Source of the DNA: Ancalomicrobiaceae bacterium S20 | GTDB taxonomy: Bacteria; Pseudomonadota; Alphaproteobacteria; Rhizobiales; Ancalomicrobiaceae | Assembly: GCA_040269895.1 (NCBI GenBank) | Contig: CP158568.1 | Span: forward strand, 3,628,716 to 3,692,715 | Direction: 5' to 3' | Length of the DNA stretch: 64,000 bases | In this document: piece by piece, positions 8,995 through 19,006 of the stretch | Numbering within the stretch: position 1 is the first letter of the stretch | Layout: each line of letters begins with the position of its first letter | Notes under the pieces: generated by a model | The model's database searches: none | The model's input: the letters and a program-made list of their open reading frames with translations, nothing else | What the model was told of the DNA's origin: nothing | Position numbers and translations under genes: made by a program

Positions 8995-9900
8995 TCAACC
9001 GCGCGCCTTGATCGCCTCGCGGGCGGCGGCGACGAAGGCGCGCAGTTTGGGGGCGAGCGCGGCCCGGCGCGGGTAGTAGAGGAACAGGCCGTCCTCGGTG
9101 ATCGACGCCTCGGGCAGGATCTCGACGAGGCGTCCGGCCGCCAGGTCGTCGGCGACCAGCGGCTCGAACACATAGGCGATGCCGACGCCGGCACGGGCGA
9201 GGTGCGATGCATAGGTCGCGTCGGTGACGACCGCCGAACCGCGTACCGGCACGCGCACGTCGCGGCCGTCGGCGCGCAGATCCCATTCGTAGAGCCCGCC
9301 CGAGCCGAGCATGCGGAAGCCGATGCAGTTGTGCGCCGACAGGTCGTCGACCCGCCCCGGCGCGCCGTGGGCGGCGACATAGGCCGGCGCGGCGACCATG
9401 ATGGCGCGGAACGGCGGCGTCAGCCGCGCGATGGTCATATCCTGATGCACCGCCTCGCCGAGTCGGATGCCGGCATCGAGCCCGCGGGCGACGATATCGA
9501 CGAAGGCATCCTCCATCTGCACCTCGACGGTCAGCCCCGGATGCGCGGCGGCGAGCCGCGCCAGGATCGGCGTCAGGCCGAGCACGGCCGCGACCCGCGA
9601 GGCGCTGATCCGGAGCAGGCCGGTCACTGCCCCGCGATCCGCCTCGAAACTCTCGAAGGCACGCGCGACATCGTCGAAGGCCGGGCCGACCGCCGCCAGA
9701 AACCGGTGCCCCGCCTCGGTCACGGCGACGCTGCGGGTTGTGCGCGCGAACAGCGGCTGTCCCAGCCGATCCTCGACCGTGCGCACCGCATGACTGACCG
9801 CCGAGGCGCTCATCCCGAGCGCGGCCGCGGCGGCGGCGAAACCGCGATGGCGCGCGACCGCGAGCACGACCGGCAGATGCGGCAGCAGATCCCGATCCAT
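8995..9900 (-). CDS. LysR family transcriptional regulator
   Basis: A 301-residue protein with the N-terminal winged HTH typical of the family (residues about 5-62, including AAAALGMSASAVSHAVRTVE and PLFARTTRSVAVTEAG) and a periplasmic-binding-protein-like effector domain. It is divergent from the SDR gene starting at 10026, with 125 bases between, the classical arrangement in which a LysR protein controls its neighbour. The intergenic stretch at 9901-9960 is relatively AT-rich and a likely binding region. The effector is unknown. Confidence 0.92.
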   Translation of the reverse strand: MDRDLLPHLPVVLAVARHRGFAAAAAALGMSASAVSHAVRTVEDRLGQPLFARTTRSVAVTEAGHRFLAAVGPAFDDVARAFESFEADRGAVTGLLRISASRVAAVLGLTPILARLAAAHPGLTVEVQMEDAFVDIVARGLDAGIRLGEAVHQDMTIARLTPPFRAIMVAAPAYVAAHGAPGRVDDLSAHNCIGFRMLGSGGLYEWDLRADGRDVRVPVRGSAVVTDATYASHLARAGVGIAYVFEPLVADDLAAGRLVEILPEASITEDGLFLYYPRRAALAPKLRAFVAAAREAIKARG

Positions 9901-10025
9901 TCATGCATCCGATCGCATTCGATATGCCGATTGACCCATCTTATCGCGGAATAACGCGCATCGCATCATCCTCCTCACCAGAGCGAGCGGCCGACGCCGC
10001 CCGGACGACGAGGATGGAGATCGAC

Positions 10026-10883
10026 ATGACCGACACCGTGACCCGGACCGCGACCACGTGGTTCATCACCGGCGCGGCGACCGGCTTCGGCCGCGCTTTC
10101 GCCGACTATGCGCTCGCGCAGGGCTACAACGTCGTCGCGACGGCGCGCCGGACCGAGCGCCTTGCCGATCTCGCTGCGCGCGCACCCGATCAGGTGCTGA
10201 ACCTGCCGCTCGACGTCACCGATCCGGCGGCCGGCGAAGCCGCGGTCGCCGCCGCGGTCGCGCGGTTCGGGGCCATCGACGTGCTCCTCAACAATGCCGG
10301 CTACGGCACGGTCGGCGCGGTCGAGGAGACGCCGGAGGCCGAACTCCGCGCGCAGATGGAGACCAACTTCTTCGGCGCGGTCGCGATGATCCGCGCCGTG
10401 CTGCCCGGCATGCGCGGCCGCCGCGCCGGCGCGATCGTCAACATGTCGAGCCTCGGCGGTCAGCTCTCGTTCGGCGGATTCGGCGCCTACTCGGCCTCGA
10501 AGTTCGCGCTGGAGGGCCTGTCGGAGGCGCTGGCTCAGGAGGTCGCGCCGTTCGGTCTCAAGGTGCTGATCGTCGAGCCCGGCGCGTTCCGGACCGACTT
10601 CGCCGGCGGTGCGCTCAGGCAGATGCCCGAGCTCGCTGCCTATCGCGACATCGTCGGCGGCACGCGCGACTTCGCCCGCGCCATGCACGGCACGCAGCAG
10701 GGCGATCCGGCCAAGGCGGCCCGCGCCATCGACGAAGCCTTGCACGCGGCCTCAACGCCGCTCCGTCTCCAGCTCGGCGCCGACGCTGTCGACATGGTGC
10801 GCGCCCATGCCGAGGGGCTGCTCGCGGACCTGAAGACCTGGGAAACGGTCGCCCGCGCGACGACGGTCGACGCGCAGGCGTGA
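10026..10883 (+). CDS. Short-chain dehydrogenase/reductase
   Basis: A 285-residue classical SDR with the cofactor motif TGAATGFGR near the N-terminus, NNAGYG, a serine in NMSSLGG, and the catalytic YSASK. The C-terminal extension after the core is longer than in minimal SDRs. Two in-frame ATGs exist; the one at 10026 has GGAGA five bases upstream, while 10014 is possible and would add MEID. It is divergent from a LysR regulator and ends next to a strong hairpin. NADP preference and substrate cannot be assigned from sequence. Confidence 0.92.
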   Translation: MTDTVTRTATTWFITGAATGFGRAFADYALAQGYNVVATARRTERLADLAARAPDQVLNLPLDVTDPAAGEAAVAAAVARFGAIDVLLNNAGYGTVGAVEETPEAELRAQMETNFFGAVAMIRAVLPGMRGRRAGAIVNMSSLGGQLSFGGFGAYSASKFALEGLSEALAQEVAPFGLKVLIVEPGAFRTDFAGGALRQMPELAAYRDIVGGTRDFARAMHGTQQGDPAKAARAIDEALHAASTPLRLQLGADAVDMVRAHAEGLLADLKTWETVARATTVDAQA

Positions 10884-10884
10884 C

Positions 10885-10919
10885 GAAAAAGGCCGGCACC
10901 GGATATCCGGTGCCGGCCT
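10885..10919 (-). terminator. Intrinsic terminator for the first RND pump operon
   Basis: A perfect 30-base palindrome (10890-10919) is followed, on the minus strand, by five T residues (A run 10886-10890 on the plus strand). It lies downstream of the pump gene ending at 10964 and directly after the convergent SDR, so it may act in both directions. Confidence 0.88.
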
Positions 10920-10963
10920 GATCTCTGGCCTTGCAAGGCTGCTCGGTGCGACGAACCTGTCGA

Positions 10964-13900
10964 CTACTCCGCCGCCTGATCGAGCGGCGGATGACCGCCA
11001 CGCGCCGGCTTGTGCGGCATCGGCACGACCACCGCGCGCGCGGGTGTCGGCGCCTCGACGGCGCCGTGCCCGGCCGGGGCCGGATGCGCCTCGCCATGAG
11101 CGCCCCCGTGCCCGGCCGCGGCCGCTCCCTCCCCGATCGGCTCGTCCGGCCGATTGGGCCGGAGCAGCCAGCCGAGGATCTTGCCGACCACGTGGCCGGT
11201 GTCGTCCATGATCGTGTAGAACGACGGGATGAAGATCAGCGACAGCAGGGTCGACACGATCAGGCCGCCGATCACCGCGATCGCCATCGGCGCGCGGAAC
11301 TCGCCGCCCTCGCCGGTCGCCATCGCGGCCGGGATCATGCCGGCGACCATCGCGATCGTCGTCATCACGATCGGCCGCGCGCGCTTGCGGCCCGCATCGA
11401 TCACCGCCTCGTACTGAGGTACGCCGTGCTTCTCGCGCTCGACCGCGAAATCGACCAGCATGATCGCGTTCTTGGTCACGATGCCCATCAGCATCAGGAT
11501 GCCGATGACGACCGGCATCGAGACCGAGTTCTGCGAAGCCTGCAGCGCGAGCACCACGCCGGCGATCGAGAGAGGCAGCGTCGCGAGGATCGTGATCGGT
11601 CGGAAGATGTTGCCGAGCAGCAGGATCAGAACGACGAACACCATCATGATGCCCGCGCCCATCGCCTGGGCGAAGCCGGCAAAAACCTCGGCCTGGATCT
11701 CGGTATCGCCGGTCGACTGGAGATGGACGCCGGCCGGCAGCTGCTTCTGGGCGACCAGCGCCATCAGGTGGTTCAGGCCCTCGCCGGTGGCGTGGCCCGG
11801 CGCCATGGCGCTGCCGACCGTGACCCGGCGTTCGCGGTCGTAGCGCTCGACCGCCGACGGGCCCTGGCCGAAGGCGATGTCCGCGACCGCGGAGAGCGGC
11901 ACGGTCTTGCCCGAGGCGGTCGGCACGCGCATGTCGGCGAGCGTCGCCGGATCGGCGCGGCTCGTGATGTCGAGCTGGACGCGGATCGGGATCTGGCGCA
12001 GGCCGTCCTTGAACTTGGCGAGATTGCCGGCGTTGTCGCCGATCGTCGCGACCCGCACCGCCTCCGAGATGGTCTCGGGCGTGACGCCGAGATCGGCGGC
12101 GACGTCGAGCTTCGGCGTGATGCGGATCTCCGGCCGGTCCATGGCCGTGGCGGCGGTCGGATTCGAATAGATCGGATCCTTGCGCATGCCGCTGACCAGC
12201 TCCATCGCCACCCGGTTCACGGCGTCGCCGTCGTTGCCCTGGATGCCGACCGCGAGCTCGCGCTCGCCGCGGTCGTTGACGAAGTAGTACCGGATGTCCG
12301 GGATCTTCGAGAGCACGCCCGCGACCACGGTCTCGAGCTGCTTCTGGCTGCGGTTGCGCTCGGTCTTGCGGACGAGATGCACCGTCATCTTGGCGCGGCG
12401 CAGTTCGAGCGTGCCGGTCGGCGAGGTGCCGCCGAGCACGAACACGTCCTTCACCTCCGGGATCTGCTTCAGTTCGCGCATCGCGCGGTCGGTGACGCGC
12501 GCGGTCTCGTCGAGCGAGACGCCGGCCGGCAGCTCGATCGAGGCGACGAGGCGCGACTGGTCGTCCGGCGGCATGAAGCCCTGCGGCAACGTCGAGGCGC
12601 TCATGATCGAGCCGACCGCGAAGGCGAGGCCGAGCACGAGCGTGATCCAGCGCCAGCGCAGCGTCTTCTGCAGGAGCCACGTGTAGGCGCGCATGACGAA
12701 GCCGTCGCGCTCGTCTTCGTGGCCGTGACTGCGGAACAGGTAGGCCGCCATCATCGGTGTGATCAGACGGGCGACCAGCAGCGAGAAGAACACCGCGACC
12801 GCGACCGTCAGGCCGAACTGCTTGAAGTACTGACCGGCCACGCCGCCCATGAAGCTGACCGGCGCGAAGACCGCGATGATCGTCAGCGTGATGGCGATGA
12901 CCGCGAGACCGATCTCGTCGGCCGCCTCCATGGCCGCCCGGTAGGGCGACTTGCCCATGCGCATATGCCGGACGATGTTCTCGATCTCGACGATCGCATC
13001 GTCGACCAGGATGCCGGTCACCAGCGTGATCGCGAGCAGGCTGACCAGATTGAGCGAGAAGCCCATCACGCTCATCGCCCAGAAGGTCGGGATCGCGGCG
13101 AGCGGCATCGCGATCGCGGCGACGAGCGTGGCGCGGAAGTCGCGCAGGAAGATGAAGACGACGAGCACCGCCAGCGCGGCACCTTCGATCAGCGAATGCA
13201 TCGCCGACAGATAGTTGCCGTAGGTCGAATAGACGCCGTCGTCGATGACCGAGAACTTCACGTCCGGGTACTTCTCGGCGATCTGCTTGACCCGGTCCGC
13301 GGTCACCTTCTGGACCACGGTGTCCGAGGCGCCCTTGGCACGGTAGATCGAGAAGGAGACGACCGGGTTGCCGTCGAGGCGGGCGAAGCTCTTGGGCTCC
13401 TCCCAGAGGTCCTCGACCTTGCCGAGATCGCCGAGGCGCACCTGCCGGCCGCCCGAGAGCGCGATGCGGGTGTTCTCCAGATCGGCGATGCGGTCCGAGG
13501 ACGCGAGCGTGCGGATCGCCTGCTGGTCGCCGGCGATCTCGACCTTGCCGCCGGAGAGGTCGGTCGAGGTGGCGCGCAGCTGGCGGTTCACCTCGGTCGC
13601 GGTCACGCCGAGCGCCATCAGCCGGTCGGGATCGAGCGAGACGCGGATCTCGCGCGCCACGCCGCCGATGCGCTCGACACGGCCGACGCCCTTCAGGCCC
13701 TGGAGCTGGCGCACGACGACGTCGTCGATGAACCAGGACAGTTCCTCGGGCGTCATGCCGGGCGCGCTGGCGCCATAGGTCATGATCGACTGGTTCTCGA
13801 CCTCGATGCGCTGGACGATCGGCTCATCGATCGTGCGCGGCAGGTCGGCGCGGATCTTGGCGATCGCGTCCTTGACGTCGTTCAGCGCCCGGTCGGAGTT

Positions 13901-14203
13901 GACCTCGAGCCGGAACTCGATGCCGGTCACCGACTGGCCGTCGGTGATGTCCGACTTCATGTGCTTGACGCCGGTGACGCCGGAGACGGCGTCCTCGACC
14001 TTCTTGGTCACCTGCTTTTCCAGCTCGGCCGGCGCCGAACCGCGCTCGGTGATCGTCACGGCGACCACCGGCACGTCGATGTTCGGGAACTTGGTGATCG
14101 GCATGGACTCGAACGAGACCCAGCCGAGCACGCACAGCACGACGAAGAGCAGGATCGGCGGAACCGGATTGCGGATCGCCCAGGCGGAGAAGTTCCAGTT
14201 CAT
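10964..14203 (-). CDS. RND family multidrug efflux pump, inner-membrane subunit
   Basis: A 1,079-residue HAE1-type (AcrB/MdtB-like) proton-driven transporter. The N-terminus has the usual first membrane helix (SAWAIRNPVPPILLFVVL) and two six-helix halves with large periplasmic loops. The proton relay pair of aspartates lies in GILVDDAIVEIENI. The C-terminus extends into an unusual cytoplasmic tail rich in Gly, Ala, Pro and His. The ATG at 14203 overlaps the stop of the adaptor gene (ATGA), showing translational coupling. A longer open frame running up to 15451 is an artefact of the frameshift in the adaptor gene. Operon: TetR - adaptor - pump, ended by the hairpin at 10890. Confidence 0.93.
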   Translation of the reverse strand: MNWNFSAWAIRNPVPPILLFVVLCVLGWVSFESMPITKFPNIDVPVVAVTITERGSAPAELEKQVTKKVEDAVSGVTGVKHMKSDITDGQSVTGIEFRLEVNSDRALNDVKDAIAKIRADLPRTIDEPIVQRIEVENQSIMTYGASAPGMTPEELSWFIDDVVVRQLQGLKGVGRVERIGGVAREIRVSLDPDRLMALGVTATEVNRQLRATSTDLSGGKVEIAGDQQAIRTLASSDRIADLENTRIALSGGRQVRLGDLGKVEDLWEEPKSFARLDGNPVVSFSIYRAKGASDTVVQKVTADRVKQIAEKYPDVKFSVIDDGVYSTYGNYLSAMHSLIEGAALAVLVVFIFLRDFRATLVAAIAMPLAAIPTFWAMSVMGFSLNLVSLLAITLVTGILVDDAIVEIENIVRHMRMGKSPYRAAMEAADEIGLAVIAITLTIIAVFAPVSFMGGVAGQYFKQFGLTVAVAVFFSLLVARLITPMMAAYLFRSHGHEDERDGFVMRAYTWLLQKTLRWRWITLVLGLAFAVGSIMSASTLPQGFMPPDDQSRLVASIELPAGVSLDETARVTDRAMRELKQIPEVKDVFVLGGTSPTGTLELRRAKMTVHLVRKTERNRSQKQLETVVAGVLSKIPDIRYYFVNDRGERELAVGIQGNDGDAVNRVAMELVSGMRKDPIYSNPTAATAMDRPEIRITPKLDVAADLGVTPETISEAVRVATIGDNAGNLAKFKDGLRQIPIRVQLDITSRADPATLADMRVPTASGKTVPLSAVADIAFGQGPSAVERYDRERRVTVGSAMAPGHATGEGLNHLMALVAQKQLPAGVHLQSTGDTEIQAEVFAGFAQAMGAGIMMVFVVLILLLGNIFRPITILATLPLSIAGVVLALQASQNSVSMPVVIGILMLMGIVTKNAIMLVDFAVEREKHGVPQYEAVIDAGRKRARPIVMTTIAMVAGMIPAAMATGEGGEFRAPMAIAVIGGLIVSTLLSLIFIPSFYTIMDDTGHVVGKILGWLLRPNRPDEPIGEGAAAAGHGGAHGEAHPAPAGHGAVEAPTPARAVVVPMPHKPARGGHPPLDQAAE

Positions 14204-15445
14204 CGGACGGCCCCTTCGCTCTTCGTCTGCCCTTCGGTGGCCTTGGCTTCGATCGCGGTGACGGCGTCGCCGTCGCGCAGGAAGCCACCGGCGCGGGCGA
14301 CGACCTTCTCGCCGGCCGTGACGCCCTTGACGATTTCGACCAGCCCCTGGGACGTCAGGCCGGTCTCGACGCTGCGCGCCTGGACCTTGCCGTCGACGAT
14401 CACCTGCACGACCGGGCCGTTGGCGGTGAACTGCACGGCCGCCAACGGCACCGCAACGCCCGACCGGCGCGCGAGTTCGACCGAACCGCGCGCAAAGGCG
14501 CCGATGCGCAGCCTCGGATCGGCCGGCAGCGCGATGCGCACCTTGCCGAGCCTCGTGGTGCGATCGACCTCCGGCAGCACCTGCCGGACCGTGCCGTCGA
14601 GCGTGGTCTTGGCGTCGAGCGACACGGTCGCGCGGGCGCCTTCCCTCATGCGGATCAGCCGGGTCTCGACCACGTCGGCCTCGAAGTTCGATCGCGCCGT
14701 CGCGGATGATGCGGAACAGCGGCTCGCCGGCGCCGGCGGCCGCGGTCTGGCCGAGGCGCACGGTCTTGCGGCTGATGATGCCGTTGGCGGGGGCCTTGAC
14801 CTCGGTGCGCTCCAGGCGAACCTCGATCTCGCGCTTCTGTGCCTCCGCCGCCTTCAACGCCGCCTCGGCGATGCCGAGGCCGTTGCGGGCGGCAGCCAGC
14901 GCGCCGGCGGTCGAACGGGCCGCCGAGACTCGCTGATCGAGCGTCGCCTGCGTCGCGTTGCCAGACTTCACCAGGCTCTCGGTGCGCTTCAGCGCGTCGG
15001 CGGCCTCGACCTCGGCGGCTTCGGCCTGGGTGATCTGGTTCTTCGCCTGGGCGACCGCGGCTTCGGCGCGGGCGACCGAGGCGATGTTCTGCTGCAGTTG
15101 GACTTCGAGCACGTCCCGCGACAGCCGGGCGAGCACCTGGCCGCGCTGGACCTTGTCGCCCTCCTCGACCAGCACTTCCGTCACGCGCAGGCCTTCGGTC
15201 TCGGCGAAGACCAGCACCTCGTCACGCGGCACCAGCGTGCCGGTGACCGGCGCGGTCTCGACCAGTTCACGGGTATCGGCGGCGGCCACGGTCACCGCCG
15301 GCGGAGCGTTGTCGGAGCGCTCGACCGGGGTGGCGGAGGTCGCCGACCAGGCGAGAGCCGGCAGAGCGAGGCTGCCTGCGGCGAGCAGCGCGGCGGAGAG
15401 CGGAAGCGTGCGAAGACGCGCCGGGGACGATCGAAAAGCGGACAT
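14200..15445 (-). pseudogene. RND periplasmic adaptor (membrane fusion protein), interrupted by a frameshift
   Basis: The adaptor that links the RND pump to an outer-membrane channel. The N-terminal part (from ATG 15445, with GAGG upstream) shows a signal peptide, the lipoyl half-motif (VLVEEGDKVQRGQVLARL) and a long alpha-hairpin, and runs in frame to EPLFRIIRDGAIEL. The rest, from VETRLIRMREG to the stop at 14200, is in another frame. Removing one base of the AA at 14684-14685 (plus strand) restores a continuous and plausible protein. The gene is therefore a single-base-insertion pseudogene, or intact with a sequencing error. The pump downstream is intact and coupled to it, which favours error or a very recent mutation. 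Confidence 0.85.
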
Positions 15446-15447
15446 GG

Positions 15448-16245
15448 TCAAACCTCGGAAGAAACGGAAACGGTGCGGCCCGCGGCAGAAGCGCGCCGGG
15501 CCGGAGGAAGCGGCACGAGGCCGCTCATGGCGGCGGCGGCGATGGCGACCGCGACCTCGATCTCGCGCTCGGCATCGAAATCGCTCGCCAGCGCCCGGCG
15601 CACGAACAGGCCGTTGGCGAGCGTCACGAGCAGGACCGCGAAAGCGTCGGTGTCGATGTCGGGGCGCATCTCGCCCTTGGTCTTGGCGCCCTCGGCGAGA
15701 TGCACGATCCAGGTATGGACCTCGGTCTCGAAAGCGAGGTGGATCTGGCGGAAAACGTCGTTGCGGGCCGATTCCGACCAGATCTCCATGCAGAGCACGG
15801 CATTGCCGGCCGGCTCATCGATCATGTGCTTGCGCATCGCCATCCCGAACGCCTCCAGGAAGGTGGTCGTCTCGGCGAGCTCGCGGAAGTCGGAACTCAT
15901 CTCGGCGCGGTCGCGCTCGGCGAGGCCGATCACGATCGCGTCCTTCGAGGGAAAGTAGCGGTAGAGATTGCCCGGGCTCATGCCGGCCTCGGCCGCGACG
16001 TCCTGCATCGTGCAGCGATGGAAGCCGGTGCGGATGAAGCAGCGCTCGGCCGCATCGAGAATGCGCCGCTGGCGCTCCCCGACGTGGCCGTCCGCCAACA
16101 CCGTCGCCGGTGCCGAAGAAGGCCCCGACGCGGATGGTCCCGACGCAGAGGGCGCTGGCGCAAACGGTGCTGACGCGGACCGTCTTGACGCCGAGCCGGA
16201 CGACGGCGCGGGCGCCTCGCCCGCGGGCGCGGTGTCGTTCCTCAT
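15448..16245 (-). CDS. TetR family transcriptional regulator of the RND operon
   Basis: A 265-residue protein. After a Ser/Ala/Pro-rich N-terminal extension of about 50 residues comes the TetR HTH (RILDAAERCFIRTGF, then DVAAEAGMSPGNLYRYFPSKD). The remainder is a helical ligand-binding domain. The open frame reaches 16314, but that start would sit inside the 24-bp palindrome, so I use the ATG at 16245, with GAGGGA upstream. The stop is two bases before the adaptor start, so it is the first gene of the pump operon and very likely represses it and itself. Confidence 0.9.
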   Translation of the reverse strand: MRNDTAPAGEAPAPSSGSASRRSASAPFAPAPSASGPSASGPSSAPATVLADGHVGERQRRILDAAERCFIRTGFHRCTMQDVAAEAGMSPGNLYRYFPSKDAIVIGLAERDRAEMSSDFRELAETTTFLEAFGMAMRKHMIDEPAGNAVLCMEIWSESARNDVFRQIHLAFETEVHTWIVHLAEGAKTKGEMRPDIDTDAFAVLLVTLANGLFVRRALASDFDAEREIEVAVAIAAAAMSGLVPLPPARRASAAGRTVSVSSEV

Positions 16246-16290
16246 GATCGATGCCGTCCCTCGCCGGCCGCCCCTCGGCCGCCGACCAAA

Positions 16291-16314
16291 ATGAGAATGA
16301 ACGTTCATTCTCAT
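16291..16314. promoter_or_regulatory. Palindromic operator of the TetR-RND operon
   Basis: A perfect 24-bp palindrome: ATGAGAATGAAC followed by its exact reverse complement. It lies 46 bases upstream of the TetR start. GAATGAACGTTCATTC-type sites are typical of TetR regulators of efflux pumps, and no other perfect palindrome of this length is near, so it is the expected binding site of the TetR product. Confidence 0.85.
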
Positions 16315-16492
16315 GCTCGATCGTCAGATCGGCGTCAAGTGGCGACGCGCTACGGGCGTGCGAATTCCGCCGTTGCGGGGCGCGAGACGGCAATCTCGGC
16401 CCGATGACGGTAAACAGGCGATGGGGTCAGCCACAGGACGTCAGCCCGGGAGGTGCTCGCCGCAAGGAGGCGTATCGGCTCCGACGACGTGT

Positions 16493-18074
16493 CTACCCGA
16501 CCGACACGCGCACCGCGATGTAGACGAGCGCGAGCGCGCCGATCCAGAGCGCGGCGCCGTCCCAGCGGCGGCGGCGGCGCTCAGCGGCGGCGATCGCCTC
16601 GACGGTGTCGTCGTCGAGCCGGAGCCCCTTGTCGGCCATGGCCGAAAAGCCGGCCGAGATGTGCTCGGCACGATCGACCAGGCGGGGCAGGGTCTCGAAC
16701 ACGCGGCCGAGCGCGCCGACGCTCTCGGCCGCGGTGCCGAGCTTGGCGGCGGGGCCGAGATTGCGCTCGATCCACTCGCGCACCACCGGCTCCGACGTGG
16801 TCCAGATGTCGAGATCCGGATCGAGCGTGCGCGCGACGCCTTCGACGACGACCATGGTCTTCTGCAGAAGGATCAGCCGCGGCTGGGTCTTCATGTCGAA
16901 GACCTCCGTGTACTCGAACAGCTGATTGAGCAGATGCGCCATCGAGATCTCGCGCGCCGGCCGGTCGCGCAACGGCTCGCCGATCGCGCGCAGCGCCTGC
17001 GCGAAGACCTCCACTTCCTGATGCGCGGGCACGTAGCCGGCCTCGAAGTGGACCTCCGAGGTGCGCAGGTAGTCGCGGCGGATGAAACCGAACAGGATCT
17101 CGGCGAGGAAGCGCCGCTCGGCCTTGTTGAGCCGGCCCATGATGCCGAAATCGACCGCGACCAGCGTGCCTTCCGGATCGACGAACAGGTTGCCCTGGTG
17201 CATGTCGGCATGGAAGAAGCCGTCGCGCATCGCATGGCGCAGGAACGACTGGATCACGATGCGGGCGAGCGCGACGAGGTCGTGACCGGCCGCCTCGAGC
17301 CCGGCGACGTTGGAGACCTTGGTGCCGTCGATCCACTCGAGCGTCAGCACCGTCTTGGCCGTGCGCTCCCAATCGACCGCGGGGACGCGGAAGCCCGGAT
17401 CGCCGCGCGTGTTCTCGCCGAGCTCCGACAGCGCGGCCGCTTCCAGGCGCAGGTCCATTTCCAGTCGCACCGAGCGGGCGAGCGTGTCGACCACCGCGAC
17501 CGGCCGCAGCCGGCGCGACGACGGCATGAATCGCTCGATCAGCCGGGCGGCGATGTAATAGCTCGAGATCGCGCCGGAACCGCGCCTCGACGCCGGGGCG
17601 CAGCACCTTGACGGCCAGCGCGCGCGTCTCGCCGTCCTCGTCGCGCACGAGCGCCTTGTGCACCTGCGCGATCGAGGCGGCGGCGACCGGCTCGCTCAAC
17701 TCGACGAAGACGTCCTCGATCGGCCGTTGCAGCGCGCGGGCGATCTGGATCTTGGCGTCGGCGAGCGGGAAGGAGGTGACGCGGTCCTGCAGCGCCTCCA
17801 GATCCTTGGCCATCGCGGCGCCGACGACGTCGGGCCGCGTGGCCAGGAACTGGCCGAGCTTGACGTAGGACGGCCCGAGCCGGTTCAGCGCCTCGGAAAC
17901 GCGCGTGCCGCGGTCGACGCCGGCGACGCCGCGGCGCTCGATCAGGCGCGAGACCGCCAGCACCAGGCGGCCGATCGGCGGCGGGTCCGGTGGGGCCATG
18001 GCGCGGAGCACGCCCTCGCGGGCGAGAACCCACCCGGCACGGGCGAGACGGAGGCTGGCGCGAATCCCGGGCAT
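16493..18074 (-). pseudogene. ubiB: UbiB-type ubiquinone biosynthesis kinase-like protein, interrupted by a frameshift
   Basis: UbiB is a membrane-anchored atypical kinase/ATPase needed for ubiquinone synthesis. The N-terminal part (from 18074, MPGIRASLRLARAGW) includes the KxGQ motif (YVKLGQFLATRPDV) and runs in frame to RRDLE. The C-terminal part (from about YYIAARLIERFMPSS to the stop at 16493) includes GFFHADMHQGNLF, the DFG-like VAVDFGIMG, and a C-terminal membrane helix, but lies in another frame. The break is at about 17561-17566; adding back two bases (GAGAGC instead of GAGC) would give DLESYYIAAR, as expected for the family. Sequencing error is likely since ubiE directly upstream is intact. 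The gap to ubiE is four bases, one operon. Confidence 0.88.
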
Positions 18075-18078
18075 GCGA

Positions 18079-18888
18079 TCAGATCTTCCAGCCCGAATGC
18101 AGCGCCGCGATGCCGCCGGTCATGTTGGTGTAGTCGACCTTGGAGAATCCGGCGCGCCGGATCATGTCGGCGAAGCGCTCCTGGGTCGGGAATTTTCGGA
18201 TCGACTCGACCAGATACTGGTACGGCTCGGCGTCGCCGGCGATCAGCCGCCCCATCGGCGGGATGACGCGGAACGACCAGGCATCATAGATCCGGTCGAG
18301 CACCGGCACGTCGACGGCCGAGAATTCCAGGCACAGGAACCGGCCGCCGGGCCGGAGCACGCGGTAGGCCTCGGCCAGCGCCTTCTCGATGCGCGGCACG
18401 TTGCGGATGCCGAAGGCGATCGTATAAGCATCGAAGGAGCCGCTCTCGAACGGCAGTTCCTCGGCATTGGCCTCGACGAATTCGAGATTGGCGAGAAGGC
18501 CGCGCTTCTCGGCGCGCGTGCGGCCGACGCCGAGCATCGAGCCGTTGATGTCGGAGACCGTGACGCGGGCATTGCCCTCGGAGCGCTCGACGATCCGGAA
18601 CGCGATGTCGCCGGTGCCGCCGGCCATGTCGAGCACGCGGAACGGCTTGCGCGAGGTCCGCGGCGGCGCCAGGCGCGCGATCATCGCGTCCTTCCAGACG
18701 CGGTGCAGACCGCCGGACATCACGTCGTTCATGACGTCATAGCGCTCGGCGACCTTGTGGAAGACGTCGTCGACCAGACCCTGCTTCTCGGCGAGCGGCA
18801 CATCCGTGAAGCCGAAGGAAGCCGTCTCGGGAACGGCGGGACCGGTTCCGGCGAGACCGGTCGCGTGCTCGGTGGCGGGCTCGGACAT
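18079..18888 (-). CDS. ubiE: Bifunctional demethylmenaquinone/2-methoxy-polyprenylbenzoquinol methyltransferase
   Basis: The SAM-dependent C-methyltransferase of ubiquinone biosynthesis. The 269-residue protein has the SAM loop [14 protein letters not shown], the UbiE signature regions [18 protein letters not shown] and [13 protein letters not shown], and the C-terminal [12 protein letters not shown] usual for this enzyme. An N-terminal extension of about 25 residues precedes the core. Together with ubiB, four bases downstream, it forms the standard ubiE-ubiB pair, divergent from mutM as in many Rhizobiales. Confidence 0.95.
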   Translation of the reverse strand: MSEPATEHATGLAGTGPAVPETASFGFTDVPLAEKQGLVDDVFHKVAERYDVMNDVMSGGLHRVWKDAMIARLAPPRTSRKPFRVLDMAGGTGDIAFRIVERSEGNARVTVSDINGSMLGVGRTRAEKRGLLANLEFVEANAEELPFESGSFDAYTIAFGIRNVPRIEKALAEAYRVLRPGGRFLCLEFSAVDVPVLDRIYDAWSFRVIPPMGRLIAGDAEPYQYLVESIRKFPTQERFADMIRRAGFSKVDYTNMTGGIAALHSGWKI

Positions 18889-19006
18889 GGGGGATCGTCT
18901 CCATTGCGGCGCGGGACCATAGCGAAGCAGGAGGTCAGACGCTATCGTCCGCGCCCCATATACGATCCCAGCCGCCCGTTCCTAATCTCAATCGGCCCGT
19001 CCCGCC

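Noticed and set aside
10964-15451. A continuous 1,495-codon frame that would fuse the adaptor N-terminus to the RND pump.
   Set aside because: Residues between the two parts are Arg/Gly-rich out-of-frame sequence. The true adaptor C-terminus is in another frame, and the pump has its own ATG overlapping the adaptor stop. It is a by-product of the frameshift.
10931-15958. A 1,675-codon plus-strand frame opposite the RND operon (and similarly 35533-39027).
   Set aside because: Composition is Arg/Asp/His-rich with no domains. Both are antisense shadows of the RND pump genes.
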